Origin: a virus
Virus record (IMG/VR): IMGVR_UViG_3300035145_002235
Span: 1 to 30,704 of that record
Reading direction: 5' to 3' (one strand)
Length of the DNA stretch: 30,704 nucleotides
The translations under genes were made by a program, and so were the position numbers. The stretch's first letter is position 1. Each line of letters begins with the position of its first letter. The notes under the pieces are model-generated. The model saw nothing but the letters and a program-made list of their open reading frames with translations, searched no databases and had not been told where the DNA came from. Below are positions 24,233 to 30,704 of this stretch, one piece after another.

Positions 24233-24796
24233 ATGAAAAGTTTTACAGATTATCTAACAGAATCAAAAAGAGTTTATGCTTTTAAAGTAGGCATCGCAGG
24301 AGACTTACCAGAAAATTGCGAAGATGATATGGAAAGATGCTTGCAAAAATTTGGTGTAAGCAAAATGAGTGCAGGCAAAAAAACACCAATACAAGAACGT
24401 CCTTTAGATTTCCCCCAACTAGAAAACTGTGAAGTGCATTACTACGAAGTAGAATTGATGTATCCTACTACAAGTCAAATTTTACAAGAGTATATCGGTC
24501 ATTGTTGTGGTGTAAATCAAGCACATATTATTGTACGTAATCCAAACGAACCACAAGAACTGTATCAGCAAGAAAAAGATGAAACACAATATGTTGCAAA
24601 ACTGACACAAGAAGATATGGGTCAAGCCGAAGGCGATGCACAAGCAAATGTAGGACCTGGTAGAGTTATGGATTTATTAAAAGAATTAGAAACAGCCCGT
24701 AAAGAACGTTCTGCAGATTATGTTGGCGATGTGCCAGTTGGCGAAAGTAAAGATATTGGCGATTCACAAAATACAAAAAGCCCAATAGGAGCATAA
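24233..24796 (+). CDS. Hypothetical protein, 187 aa, beginning MKSFTDYLTESK
   Basis: The N-terminus MKSFTDYLTESK resembles a short 'KSFxxYLxEA/S' leader seen at the start of several T4-like phage head-associated proteins (recall), which could be a targeting or scaffold-docking tag. The body (residues ~15-110) looks like a compact alpha/beta domain with YAFKVGIAGDLPENCEDDMERC, VHYYEVELMYPTT and HCCGVNQAHIIVRNP. The rest is acidic and probably disordered, ending in short Gly/Pro-rich sequence. Shine-Dalgarno AGGAAG precedes the ATG, and the next gene starts 2 nt after its stop. Function unknown, but it lies within the packaging cluster. Confidence 0.75.
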   Translation: MKSFTDYLTESKRVYAFKVGIAGDLPENCEDDMERCLQKFGVSKMSAGKKTPIQERPLDFPQLENCEVHYYEVELMYPTTSQILQEYIGHCCGVNQAHIIVRNPNEPQELYQQEKDETQYVAKLTQEDMGQAEGDAQANVGPGRVMDLLKELETARKERSADYVGDVPVGESKDIGDSQNTKSPIGA

Positions 24797-24798
24797 AA

Positions 24799-25836
24799 AT
24801 GGAAAAAGATATTTTATCAGAAAAACAATTAAACGAAGTAGCACCTCTAGTTGCTGCACTAGTAGGTGCATTAGTTGGTATGGGCTTAGAAAAAAATAAA
24901 GCAAAAAAAGCTGCACAACAGGCTGTTGCAAAAGCAGACGGAGCAGATGCTAATGCTAATGTAGATCCTGGTTTAGCAAAAGGTCAAACAGGTATAGCAG
25001 CACCAGATGCAAAACCTACTGCAACTCCTACTGCACCTCCTACAGGACGTTCATACAATGATGTAATGAAAATGGGTAGTAAAGGCCAGGGTGTAAAACG
25101 CTTACAAGTTAAGTTAGGTATGAGACAAGCAGATGGAATTTTTGGACCTGCTACAGCTAAAGCAGTAAAAACTTTCCAAAAAAATCAAGGATTAAAAGTA
25201 GATGGTATAGTAGGACCTAATACAAAAAAAGCAATAGAAAAATTAGCGAAAGCAGGAAGTTTTAAGGACCCAAATGCAATGAAAATAAGAACAGACTTTT
25301 CAGTAGACCACACAGGAAACCCAATTAAAGAAGAAATTACAGTTTCAGGTAGCGCAGAAGAATTAGCACGTATGATGCAACTTGCAGGTGCACCTGGAGC
25401 AAAAATGCTCGAGCCTATGGATATTAATCAACCTGAGCCAGAAATGGATAGTCCTTGCGGTGGCGGCAGTGAACCATCAATGGGTGATATGGTTTCAATG
25501 ATGAGAGCAGAAGATGATGATCAAGGTGCAATGGGTGACGAATATGACGATGAACCAAGTGCGCCAGATGAAATGTATATTAATGATGTTTCAGCAAGTA
25601 TTCCATCAGGCAATGATTTGCACAAAAGTAAAAAATCATATGCAAAAGCATCAGGCGGTGATAATCCAATGAATTTGGAATCAATTAAAGATCAACTTTA
25701 TGCTGCGTTGACTGATAAAATGACAGAAGGTAGAGGTCGTGGACGTGGTAAAAAAATGAAAATGAAAGACGCTATTGATGTAAAAACAACCGAGGGCCGA
25801 GGTAAAGGTAAAGGCCGTGGCAGAGGAAAAGGTTGA
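24799..25836 (+). CDS. Peptidoglycan-binding-domain protein with RG/KG-rich tail
   Basis: Residues 13-30 are hydrophobic (VAPLVAALVGALVGMGL), either a membrane-active helix or a buried segment. Residues ~95-149 are a PG_binding_1 domain: GVKRLQVKLGM, DGIFGPATAKAVKTFQKNQGL, DGIVGPNTKKAIEKL, with the twin DGI(F/V)GP turns that mark the fold. The middle contains ITVSGSAEELARMMQLAG and an acidic, Met-rich stretch. The end is strongly basic, with RGRGRGKK and GKGKGRGRGKG flanking a short spacer. No lytic catalytic domain is visible, so it is a wall-binding structural or assembly protein rather than a full endolysin. AGGAG in the preceding gene's end serves its ATG. Confidence 0.8.
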   Translation: MEKDILSEKQLNEVAPLVAALVGALVGMGLEKNKAKKAAQQAVAKADGADANANVDPGLAKGQTGIAAPDAKPTATPTAPPTGRSYNDVMKMGSKGQGVKRLQVKLGMRQADGIFGPATAKAVKTFQKNQGLKVDGIVGPNTKKAIEKLAKAGSFKDPNAMKIRTDFSVDHTGNPIKEEITVSGSAEELARMMQLAGAPGAKMLEPMDINQPEPEMDSPCGGGSEPSMGDMVSMMRAEDDDQGAMGDEYDDEPSAPDEMYINDVSASIPSGNDLHKSKKSYAKASGGDNPMNLESIKDQLYAALTDKMTEGRGRGRGKKMKMKDAIDVKTTEGRGKGKGRGRGKG

Positions 25837-26167
25837 TTGGTCAGCATATTTTGATCACATAAAATCGGTTTGTCCTTGGGCATACGCAGCTTACAAAAAA
25901 CAAGAAATAAAAATTACAGAATGGTCTGGTAAAGTTGATCAGCTAGAAAACTACCAGGCCATTGTTTATATTGTGCCTAACATTAATCGTAGACGATTAA
26001 AAAAACTTGCAAAAAAATTAGACACTAGTTTAGAATATGAATTTTTATGGAGTGAACCTACTAATGGTGATTATGCTTCTCCTGTACATATTTTGATACA
26101 GCAAAACAGAAGAAAGTTATTTGATGCTAGGTTCAACATAGGATATTACGACCATTTATTAGAGTAA
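25817..26167 (+). CDS. Small conserved protein next to terminase, 116 aa
   Basis: It starts at GTG 25817, overlapping the previous gene by 20 nt, with AAAGG just upstream; no ATG lies near the 5' end. The product has VDWSAYFDHIKSVCPWAYAAY, ITEWSGKV, a VYIVPNINRRRLKKLAKKLD block and HILIQQNRRKLFDARF. From memory, proteins of this shape sit just before the large terminase gene in marine T4-like phages. The role is unknown; the conserved position suggests a link to packaging. It is compact alpha/beta and basic, without membrane segments. Confidence 0.75.
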   Translation: MAEEKVDWSAYFDHIKSVCPWAYAAYKKQEIKITEWSGKVDQLENYQAIVYIVPNINRRRLKKLAKKLDTSLEYEFLWSEPTNGDYASPVHILIQQNRRKLFDARFNIGYYDHLLE

Positions 26168-26170
26168 ATA
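26163..26170 (+). promoter_or_regulatory. Variant late promoter (AGTAAATA) at the gp17 start
   Basis: TAAATA (26165-26170) overlaps the TAA stop of the preceding gene and lies 4 nt before ATG 26175, the same distance as at 21554. The first two bases differ from GATAAATA. Confidence 0.4.
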
Positions 26171-26174
26171 CAGT

Positions 26175-27755
26175 ATGAGTAAAAGTTTAGATGGTGTATT
26201 AACCAAAAAAGCAAATCAACAAGAATCTTTTACAAACGAACAAGTAGAAGATTTAATGAAATGTATGGATCCTGAATTAGGCTATTTGTATTTTGCAAAA
26301 CATTTTGCACATATACAACATCCTGTGCAAGGAAAATTGTTATTTGATCCTTATGATTATCAATTAGGTTTACTTGATTCTTATCATAGTTATAGATTCA
26401 ATGTAAATATGATGCCAAGACAAACAGGAAAAACTACGTGTGCAAGCATTTACTTGTGTTGGTATGCTATGTTTAATTCAGATCAAACAATATTAATTGC
26501 TGCTCACAAATATACAGGTGCACAAGAAATTATGCAACGTATTAGATACGTTTATGAATTGTGTCCTGATCATATTAGAGCAGGTGTTACAAGTTATAAC
26601 AAAGGTAGTATTGAGTTTGAAAATGGATCACGTATTATAAGTCAAACAACAACAGGAACTACTGGACGTGGTTTGTCTATATCACTACTATACTGTGACG
26701 AGTTTGCATTTGTGCAACCTAATATTGCAGAAGAATTTTGGACATCAATTTCACCTACACTTGCAACAGGTGGCCGTGCTATTATAACAAGCACTCCAAA
26801 TTCAGACGAAGACACATTTGCAACTATATGGAAACAAGCAGAACAAAAGTTTGATGAATATGGAAATGAGAACGATGTTGGTATAAATGGCTTTCACTCA
26901 TTTATGGCACATTGGAGTGAACATCCTGATAGAGATGATAAATGGAAAGTTGATGAAGTAGGACGTATTGGCGAAGAAATGTTTAGACGTGAATACGAAT
27001 GTGAATTTTTAGTATTCGACGAAACATTAATTAACAGTTTGAAATTGGCTGTTATGGAGGGTGTAAATCCTACTATGAATATGGGGCAAGTGCGTTGGTA
27101 TAAAACACCACGTGCAGATAAAAATTATGTTATTGCTCTTGACCCTGCAATGGGCACCGGAGGAGATAATGCAGCTATAGAAGTTTTAGAGCTTCCGACA
27201 TATGAGCAAGTTGCAGAATGGCAACACAATGTTACAGCAATACCAGGTCAAATAAGAGTAATGCGTGATATTTGCAAATACATTTCTGATACTACAAACA
27301 GCGATGGTAGTAATATATATTGGAGTGTTGAAAATAATGGTATAGGTGAAGCGTGTTTGTTAGTGATACAAGATTTTGGCGAGGAAAACATTCCAGGATT
27401 GTTTATCAGTGAACCTATACGCAAAGGACACGTAAGAAAATTTAGGAAAGGATTTAACACTACACACGGTAGTAAAACTACAACTTGTGCAAGGCTAAAA
27501 ACAATGATCGAAAACGATCAACTGGTAATAAAAAGCAAACCACTGATTACAGAACTCAAAGGTTTTATTGCAACAGGTAGTAGCTTTCAAGCAAAGCCAG
27601 GCAATAGTGATGATTTAGTAAGTGCTCTAATTTTAGCACTTAGAGTTATTAATGTTATGAAAGATTGGGACGCAAGTGTTTACAATACATTTTCGCAAGT
27701 GGATGCAAACGAAGATTACGAAATGCCAATGCCTATCTTTATAAGCAGTAATTAG
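26175..27755 (+). CDS. 17: Large terminase subunit gp17 (ATPase-nuclease packaging motor)
   Basis: The ATPase domain has Walker A MMPRQTGKTT (P81-T88), Walker B LLYCDEF (D175-E176) and an S-T-P-N coupling motif (SSTP-like ITSTPNS at ~204-210). The RNase H-fold nuclease domain has ALDPAMGTGGD (D323), SVENNGIGE (E386) and NSDDLVSAL (D479/D480). It drives DNA into the head and cuts the concatemer. At 526 residues it is shorter than T4 gp17 (610) but complete. No Shine-Dalgarno precedes ATG 26175; a late-promoter-like element lies 4 nt above. Its stop is the first base of the next late promoter. Confidence 0.97.
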   Translation: MSKSLDGVLTKKANQQESFTNEQVEDLMKCMDPELGYLYFAKHFAHIQHPVQGKLLFDPYDYQLGLLDSYHSYRFNVNMMPRQTGKTTCASIYLCWYAMFNSDQTILIAAHKYTGAQEIMQRIRYVYELCPDHIRAGVTSYNKGSIEFENGSRIISQTTTGTTGRGLSISLLYCDEFAFVQPNIAEEFWTSISPTLATGGRAIITSTPNSDEDTFATIWKQAEQKFDEYGNENDVGINGFHSFMAHWSEHPDRDDKWKVDEVGRIGEEMFRREYECEFLVFDETLINSLKLAVMEGVNPTMNMGQVRWYKTPRADKNYVIALDPAMGTGGDNAAIEVLELPTYEQVAEWQHNVTAIPGQIRVMRDICKYISDTTNSDGSNIYWSVENNGIGEACLLVIQDFGEENIPGLFISEPIRKGHVRKFRKGFNTTHGSKTTTCARLKTMIENDQLVIKSKPLITELKGFIATGSSFQAKPGNSDDLVSALILALRVINVMKDWDASVYNTFSQVDANEDYEMPMPIFISSN

Positions 27756-27762
27756 ATAAATA
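27755..27762 (+). promoter_or_regulatory. Late promoter GATAAATA for the 669-aa gene
   Basis: The octamer begins at the last base of the gp17 TAG stop. The predicted start near 27768 falls just before ATG 27770, leaving almost no leader. Confidence 0.6.
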
Positions 27763-27769
27763 ACAATGT

Positions 27770-29779
27770 ATGATGAATTTAGACGTAATAGCAGAACAAC
27801 TGTTTAATGCAGTAAAGTCACGTTATTCCAATTTAGTTATTGGAGACGAAAAAGGTGATGTGACTAATGTACCAAAAGAAGCAAGATTTTTTGACTTTGA
27901 TTTTGGTTCAAAAGATAAACCAATTGGTAAAGTAAGTGTAAGTTTAGACGAGCAAAACGGAATTGTTATAATTTATAATGCAGATATGATAGACGAAAAC
28001 TACGGATTAAATAAAAACGATTGGTTTGGATTTTTAAAAGATATGCGTCAATTCAGTAAAAAAAGATTATTAAAATTTGAAGTTAGAGATGTAACACGTT
28101 CAAATTTAGAAAAGAGAGATTACAAATTCTTAGCAACAAATCGCCCTGGAGATAATACAATGTCAGAATCAAAGATGTACGGAACTAATAAAACTAGTTT
28201 CCAAAAATTTGGAAGTGCAAAACTTTCTATAAAACACAATGGTACAATTGACGAAGGTGAAAGTAGAAACAAAAAAATTGGTTCTATTTTTATTGAAACT
28301 TCAGAAGGTGAAAAATTTAGATATCCTTACAAACATCTAAGCGGTGCTAGAGCATTAGCTACACACGTAAGTGAAGGTGGTCATATGTATGACGACTTTG
28401 GAAAATATATCACAGGGCTAAGTGAAGAATTATCAAAGCTAAGAAAATTTAATCAATATATTAATCGCAGTTCTGTTATGGCAGAAACGTTATCAAAATA
28501 TTCAGGTAGTGTAAAAGAGCGTATGACTTTTATCAAAAAAGAAATAGCTAATTTACAAAAACCAAATTATTATAAAACAGCATTTGAATCGTATGAAGCA
28601 CCTATGATGGAAGAAGTACCAAATGATGTTGCAGAAAATTGGATTGATCAACTTACTATTAAACAATTTAACGAAGAACTAAAAGATGTATTTCCATACA
28701 TTTATAATTTAGTAAGCGAATCAACACTAGCAGAAGAAATTTCACCTGAAGATTTAATTGGAGAACAAGCCGATACTAATCATACAGTGAAGCCAGGCGA
28801 AACTATTGCTTCAATTGCACAGCAATATGCAGACCATTTTCCTAACGGTGTTGACGAAGGCATAGAAGAAATAATTGACGCTAACGGTATTGCCGATCCA
28901 AGAAAATTACAAATTGGACAACAATTAGTCATACCAAGAGTTGGAGCACCAGCAAAACAAATTGGTGCAAGTCCTGATAATCCAGGCTCAACACGAGGAA
29001 TAGATCCAAGAGACAATTATAGTCCTGAAGATTTAAAAAGGCTTGTAAATCAACCTGGTTATAGTGAATCAATTGAAGAACAATTTGAACAAGCACTTGA
29101 TTCATTATTAGGACAATTTTCAGAAGGCTATATGAGAGGCTATAGTAAATATCATTGTAAAGATTGCGGTTGTCAAATGCATAACTGTAAACCAGATTGC
29201 AACTGTAAGCACGATTCGCACGACGAAACAGGATCTTGGTGGAGAGATGCAAATGGTAACGGTGTTCCTGACATAATGGAAAACAAAACTCCAGGAGACA
29301 GCCACTACAACAAAGAACTTGCAATGAAGAAACTGGCTGATCTCGGCAATACCAATCCATCATATGGTGAACTAATGGATATGATCAAGAAGATAGAAAT
29401 GGGCGAAAGTGAAAATGAAGGCAATGCATATGCACACGCAGTACGTAAGGCAAAAATGGCCGGTAAGAAAAAAGGCGACAAAGTAGATCATCCAGATTCA
29501 GATGAAGATGATATTACACTTGAAAAAGAAAAAACACCATTAGGCGAATTTATTCTAAGTTACTTTGATAAGGAACAAGGAACATTTCCAAAAGGTCCAA
29601 CAGCCGTACTTACTATGGTAGAAAAAGAATACGGAGAACAATTTGTAAGGCCAGCACAAGAGTTCATAGAACGCATCGACGCAAAGGTCGCAGAGATAAT
29701 GGGCTACGCAGAGGCTGAAAGTGAATTAGAAGTAAATCCAGAACTAGAAAGAATCTCATCGTTAGCCGGTTTAACTTAA
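27770..29779 (+). CDS. Multidomain head/packaging-associated protein with LysM, Cys/His cluster and possible Ca-binding loop
   Basis: The first ~270 residues look like a conserved module of marine T4-like phages by recall (FFDFDFGSKDKPIGKVSVSL, WFGFLKDMRQFSKKRLLKFEVRDVTRSNL). Residues ~336-390 form a LysM domain: HTVKPGETIASIAQQYADH, then a longer insert and IADPRKLQIGQQLVIP. Residues 463-482 hold six Cys (463, 466, 468, 473, 477, 479) and several His, which may bind metal. D493-A-N495-G-N497-G-V-P-D501 matches a calcium-loop (DxNxDG-like) pattern. The end is helical. Start is ATG 27770 or the next ATG at 27773; no Shine-Dalgarno is present. It lies directly after gp17. Function unknown, possibly a virion or head-assembly protein that contacts the cell wall (inference). 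Confidence 0.75.
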   Translation: MMNLDVIAEQLFNAVKSRYSNLVIGDEKGDVTNVPKEARFFDFDFGSKDKPIGKVSVSLDEQNGIVIIYNADMIDENYGLNKNDWFGFLKDMRQFSKKRLLKFEVRDVTRSNLEKRDYKFLATNRPGDNTMSESKMYGTNKTSFQKFGSAKLSIKHNGTIDEGESRNKKIGSIFIETSEGEKFRYPYKHLSGARALATHVSEGGHMYDDFGKYITGLSEELSKLRKFNQYINRSSVMAETLSKYSGSVKERMTFIKKEIANLQKPNYYKTAFESYEAPMMEEVPNDVAENWIDQLTIKQFNEELKDVFPYIYNLVSESTLAEEISPEDLIGEQADTNHTVKPGETIASIAQQYADHFPNGVDEGIEEIIDANGIADPRKLQIGQQLVIPRVGAPAKQIGASPDNPGSTRGIDPRDNYSPEDLKRLVNQPGYSESIEEQFEQALDSLLGQFSEGYMRGYSKYHCKDCGCQMHNCKPDCNCKHDSHDETGSWWRDANGNGVPDIMENKTPGDSHYNKELAMKKLADLGNTNPSYGELMDMIKKIEMGESENEGNAYAHAVRKAKMAGKKKGDKVDHPDSDEDDITLEKEKTPLGEFILSYFDKEQGTFPKGPTAVLTMVEKEYGEQFVRPAQEFIERIDAKVAEIMGYAEAESELEVNPELERISSLAGLT

Positions 29780-29788
29780 TCGGCTAAC
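29761..29788 (+). other. Hairpin straddling the stop codon of the 669-aa gene
   Basis: GTTAGCCG (29761-29768) and CGGCTAAC (29781-29788) form a perfect 8-bp stem with a 12-nt loop that contains the TAA stop. TATTTG and an A-run follow, so it lacks the T tract of an intrinsic terminator. It may slow or end read-through into the gp32 promoter region. Confidence 0.5.
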
Positions 29789-29815
29789 TATTTGAAAAAA
29801 AAGTCAAAAAAATAG

Positions 29816-29844
29816 TTGACAAGATAAATAAACTTGTGTAGTAT
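29816..29844 (+). promoter_or_regulatory. Composite promoter for gp32 (sigma70-like with embedded late octamer)
   Basis: TTGACA (29816-29821), a 17-nt spacer and TAGTAT (29839-29844) predict a start near 29851. GATAAATA (29823-29830) lies inside the spacer and could start a second, late transcript near 29836. The site sits in the 127-nt gap before gp32. Confidence 0.65.
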
Positions 29845-29850
29845 TACTAT

Positions 29851-29876
29851 TATGTGCTACACATTTAAGGCACATA
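29851..29876 (+). promoter_or_regulatory. Hairpin in the gp32 mRNA leader
   Basis: TATGTGC (29851-29857) and GCACATA (29870-29876) form a perfect 7-bp stem with a 12-nt loop, at the predicted 5' end of the sigma70-like transcript. An AU-rich single-stranded stretch and the Shine-Dalgarno AAGGAGG (29893-29899) follow. T4 gene 32 also has a structured leader (a pseudoknot) used for self-repression by gp32; whether this one acts the same way is inference. Confidence 0.45.
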
Positions 29877-29906
29877 GAACATAGGCAAATTTAAGGAGGC
29901 ATAACT

Positions 29907-30704
29907 ATGGCATCATTAGCAGAAATCCGAGCAAAGCTCAAAGAACAAGAAAATCGTACAAGCGGTGGAAACACAGGCGGTGGCGATAACGCAATTTACC
30001 CATTTTGGAATATGAAAGAAGGCGAGCAAGCAACTCTACGCTTTTTGCCTGATGGAGATGATTCAAACACTTTCTTTTGGAAAGAGCGTTTGATGATTAA
30101 ACTTCCATTTGCGGGTGTAAAAGGTGAAACTGATTCACGCCCAGTACAAGTACAAGTTCCGTGTATGGAAATGTATGGCGAATCTTGCTCTATCTTACAA
30201 GAGGTTAGAGGTTGGTTCAAAGATCCAAGTCTTGAAGATATGGGTCGTAAGTATTGGAAAAAGCGTTCGTATATTTTTCAAGGCTTTGTTGTGGATGATC
30301 CACTTAAAGAAGATTCTCAGCCAGAGAATCCAATTAGACGTTTCATTATTGGACCGCAAATCTTCCAATTAATTAAAGCAGCTCTTATGGATCCAGATAT
30401 GGAAGAGCTACCAACAGACTATACTGCTGGTGTAGACTTCCGTCTTGCTAAAGGTTCCAAAGGAGGTTATGCAGACTACGGTGCAAGTAACTGGGCACGT
30501 AGAGAGCGTCCACTAAGCGATAGTGAAATGGCGGCGGTTAACAATCACGGATTGTTTAATCTAAATGACTTTCTTCCTAAAAAGCCAGGAGAAGTTGAAG
30601 TAAAAGTTCTAACAGAAATGTTTGAAGCAAGTGTTGACGGTGAAGCATATGATCCTAATAAATGGAGTCAATATTTCCGTCCAGCAGGAATGCAAGCACG
30701 TACA
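29907..30704 (+). CDS. 32: Single-stranded DNA-binding protein gp32 (3' end outside window)
   Basis: The frame from ATG 29907 is open to the last base (266 codons visible). The product begins MASLAEIRAKLKEQENR, continues through a Gly-rich loop to YPFWNMKEGEQATLRFLPDG, then FFWKERLMIKLPFAG, VQVPCMEMYGESC (C86, C94: likely Zn ligands), MGRKYWKKRSYIFQGFV and FRLAKGSKGGYADY. This matches gp32 of marine T4-like phages by recall: a helical N-terminus for cooperative binding and an OB-fold core with an aromatic/basic DNA cleft. It coats single strands during replication, recombination and repair. The strong Shine-Dalgarno AAGGAGG, long leader and sigma70-like promoter set it apart from the late genes upstream. 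Confidence 0.92.
   Translation, partial: MASLAEIRAKLKEQENRTSGGNTGGGDNAIYPFWNMKEGEQATLRFLPDGDDSNTFFWKERLMIKLPFAGVKGETDSRPVQVQVPCMEMYGESCSILQEVRGWFKDPSLEDMGRKYWKKRSYIFQGFVVDDPLKEDSQPENPIRRFIIGPQIFQLIKAALMDPDMEELPTDYTAGVDFRLAKGSKGGYADYGASNWARRERPLSDSEMAAVNNHGLFNLNDFLPKKPGEVEVKVLTEMFEASVDGEAYDPNKWSQYFRPAGMQART

Noticed and set aside
24799-25836. Endolysin
   Set aside because: Only a peptidoglycan-binding domain is visible; no catalytic domain or holin neighbour is present.
28929-29363. Minus-strand 144-residue ORF
   Set aside because: Antisense to the LysM/Cys region of the 669-aa gene; its composition mirrors that region and no regulatory signal precedes it.
29761-29800. Intrinsic terminator after the 669-aa gene
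   Set aside because: The 8-bp stem is perfect, but it is followed by TATTTG and an A-run rather than T residues; kept only as a hairpin.
29996-30372. ORFs on both strands at 29996-30220 and 30124-30372
   Set aside because: Both lie inside the open gp32 frame, which is clearly real by its sequence.

Overview
The window is a stretch of late structural and packaging genes from an AT-rich, T4-like (Tevenvirinae-related) tailed phage. The proteins most resemble, from memory, marine T4-like phages of the cyanophage and pelagiphage type: gp13, gp14, gp15, gp16, gp17, gp18, gp19, gp4 and gp32 are all recognisable, along with small conserved proteins typical of that group. The host cannot be read from this window. 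Low GC, dense packing (ATGA overlaps, gaps mostly under 50 bp) and T4-type late promoter motifs (GATAAATA) all fit a lytic myovirus. There is no sign of lysogeny, IS elements, tRNAs or CRISPR.

Layout. Positions 1-7151 hold the 3' part of a giant tail-fibre/adhesin gene ending in a self-cleaving S74 chaperone domain. A strong sigma70-like promoter follows. After it come a 56-residue fibre-like mini-protein, a small hypothetical protein, a GT-A glycosyltransferase, and a 1101-residue protein made of 100-residue GT-like repeats with a possible lipid-binding (SCP2-like) tail. Positions 11611-14967 are a minus-strand block: Nudix hydrolase, gp15 and gp14. A perfect 21-bp palindrome at 14973-14993, formed by two head-to-head late promoters, separates gp14 from gp13. 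A methyltransferase and an SGNH-like hydrolase follow gp13. A minus-strand DUF3310-like gene with its own sigma70-type promoter interrupts the late region at 17070-17345.

Positions 17490-21480 carry an enlarged tail sheath (gp18) and the tail tube (gp19), closed by an intrinsic terminator. Positions 21566-27755 carry a tube-fold structural protein, a small conserved protein, the head-completion nuclease gp4, small terminase gp16, two accessory assembly proteins (one with a peptidoglycan-binding domain), a small conserved protein and large terminase gp17. Positions 27770-29779 encode a 669-residue protein with LysM, a Cys/His cluster and a possible Ca-binding loop. After a composite promoter, gp32 (ssDNA-binding protein) starts at 29907 and runs off the end.

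How it works together: most of the window builds the neck (13/14/15), tail (18/19), packaging motor (16/17) and head completion (4). The sugar-, methyl- and ester-acting enzymes near the fibre and neck genes may modify virion or cell-surface glycans (inference). Late structural genes appear to be driven by short GATAAATA promoters, several overlapping the stop codon of the gene before. The genes with sigma70-like promoters (7216 operon, DUF3310, gp32) are probably expressed earlier or more constitutively.
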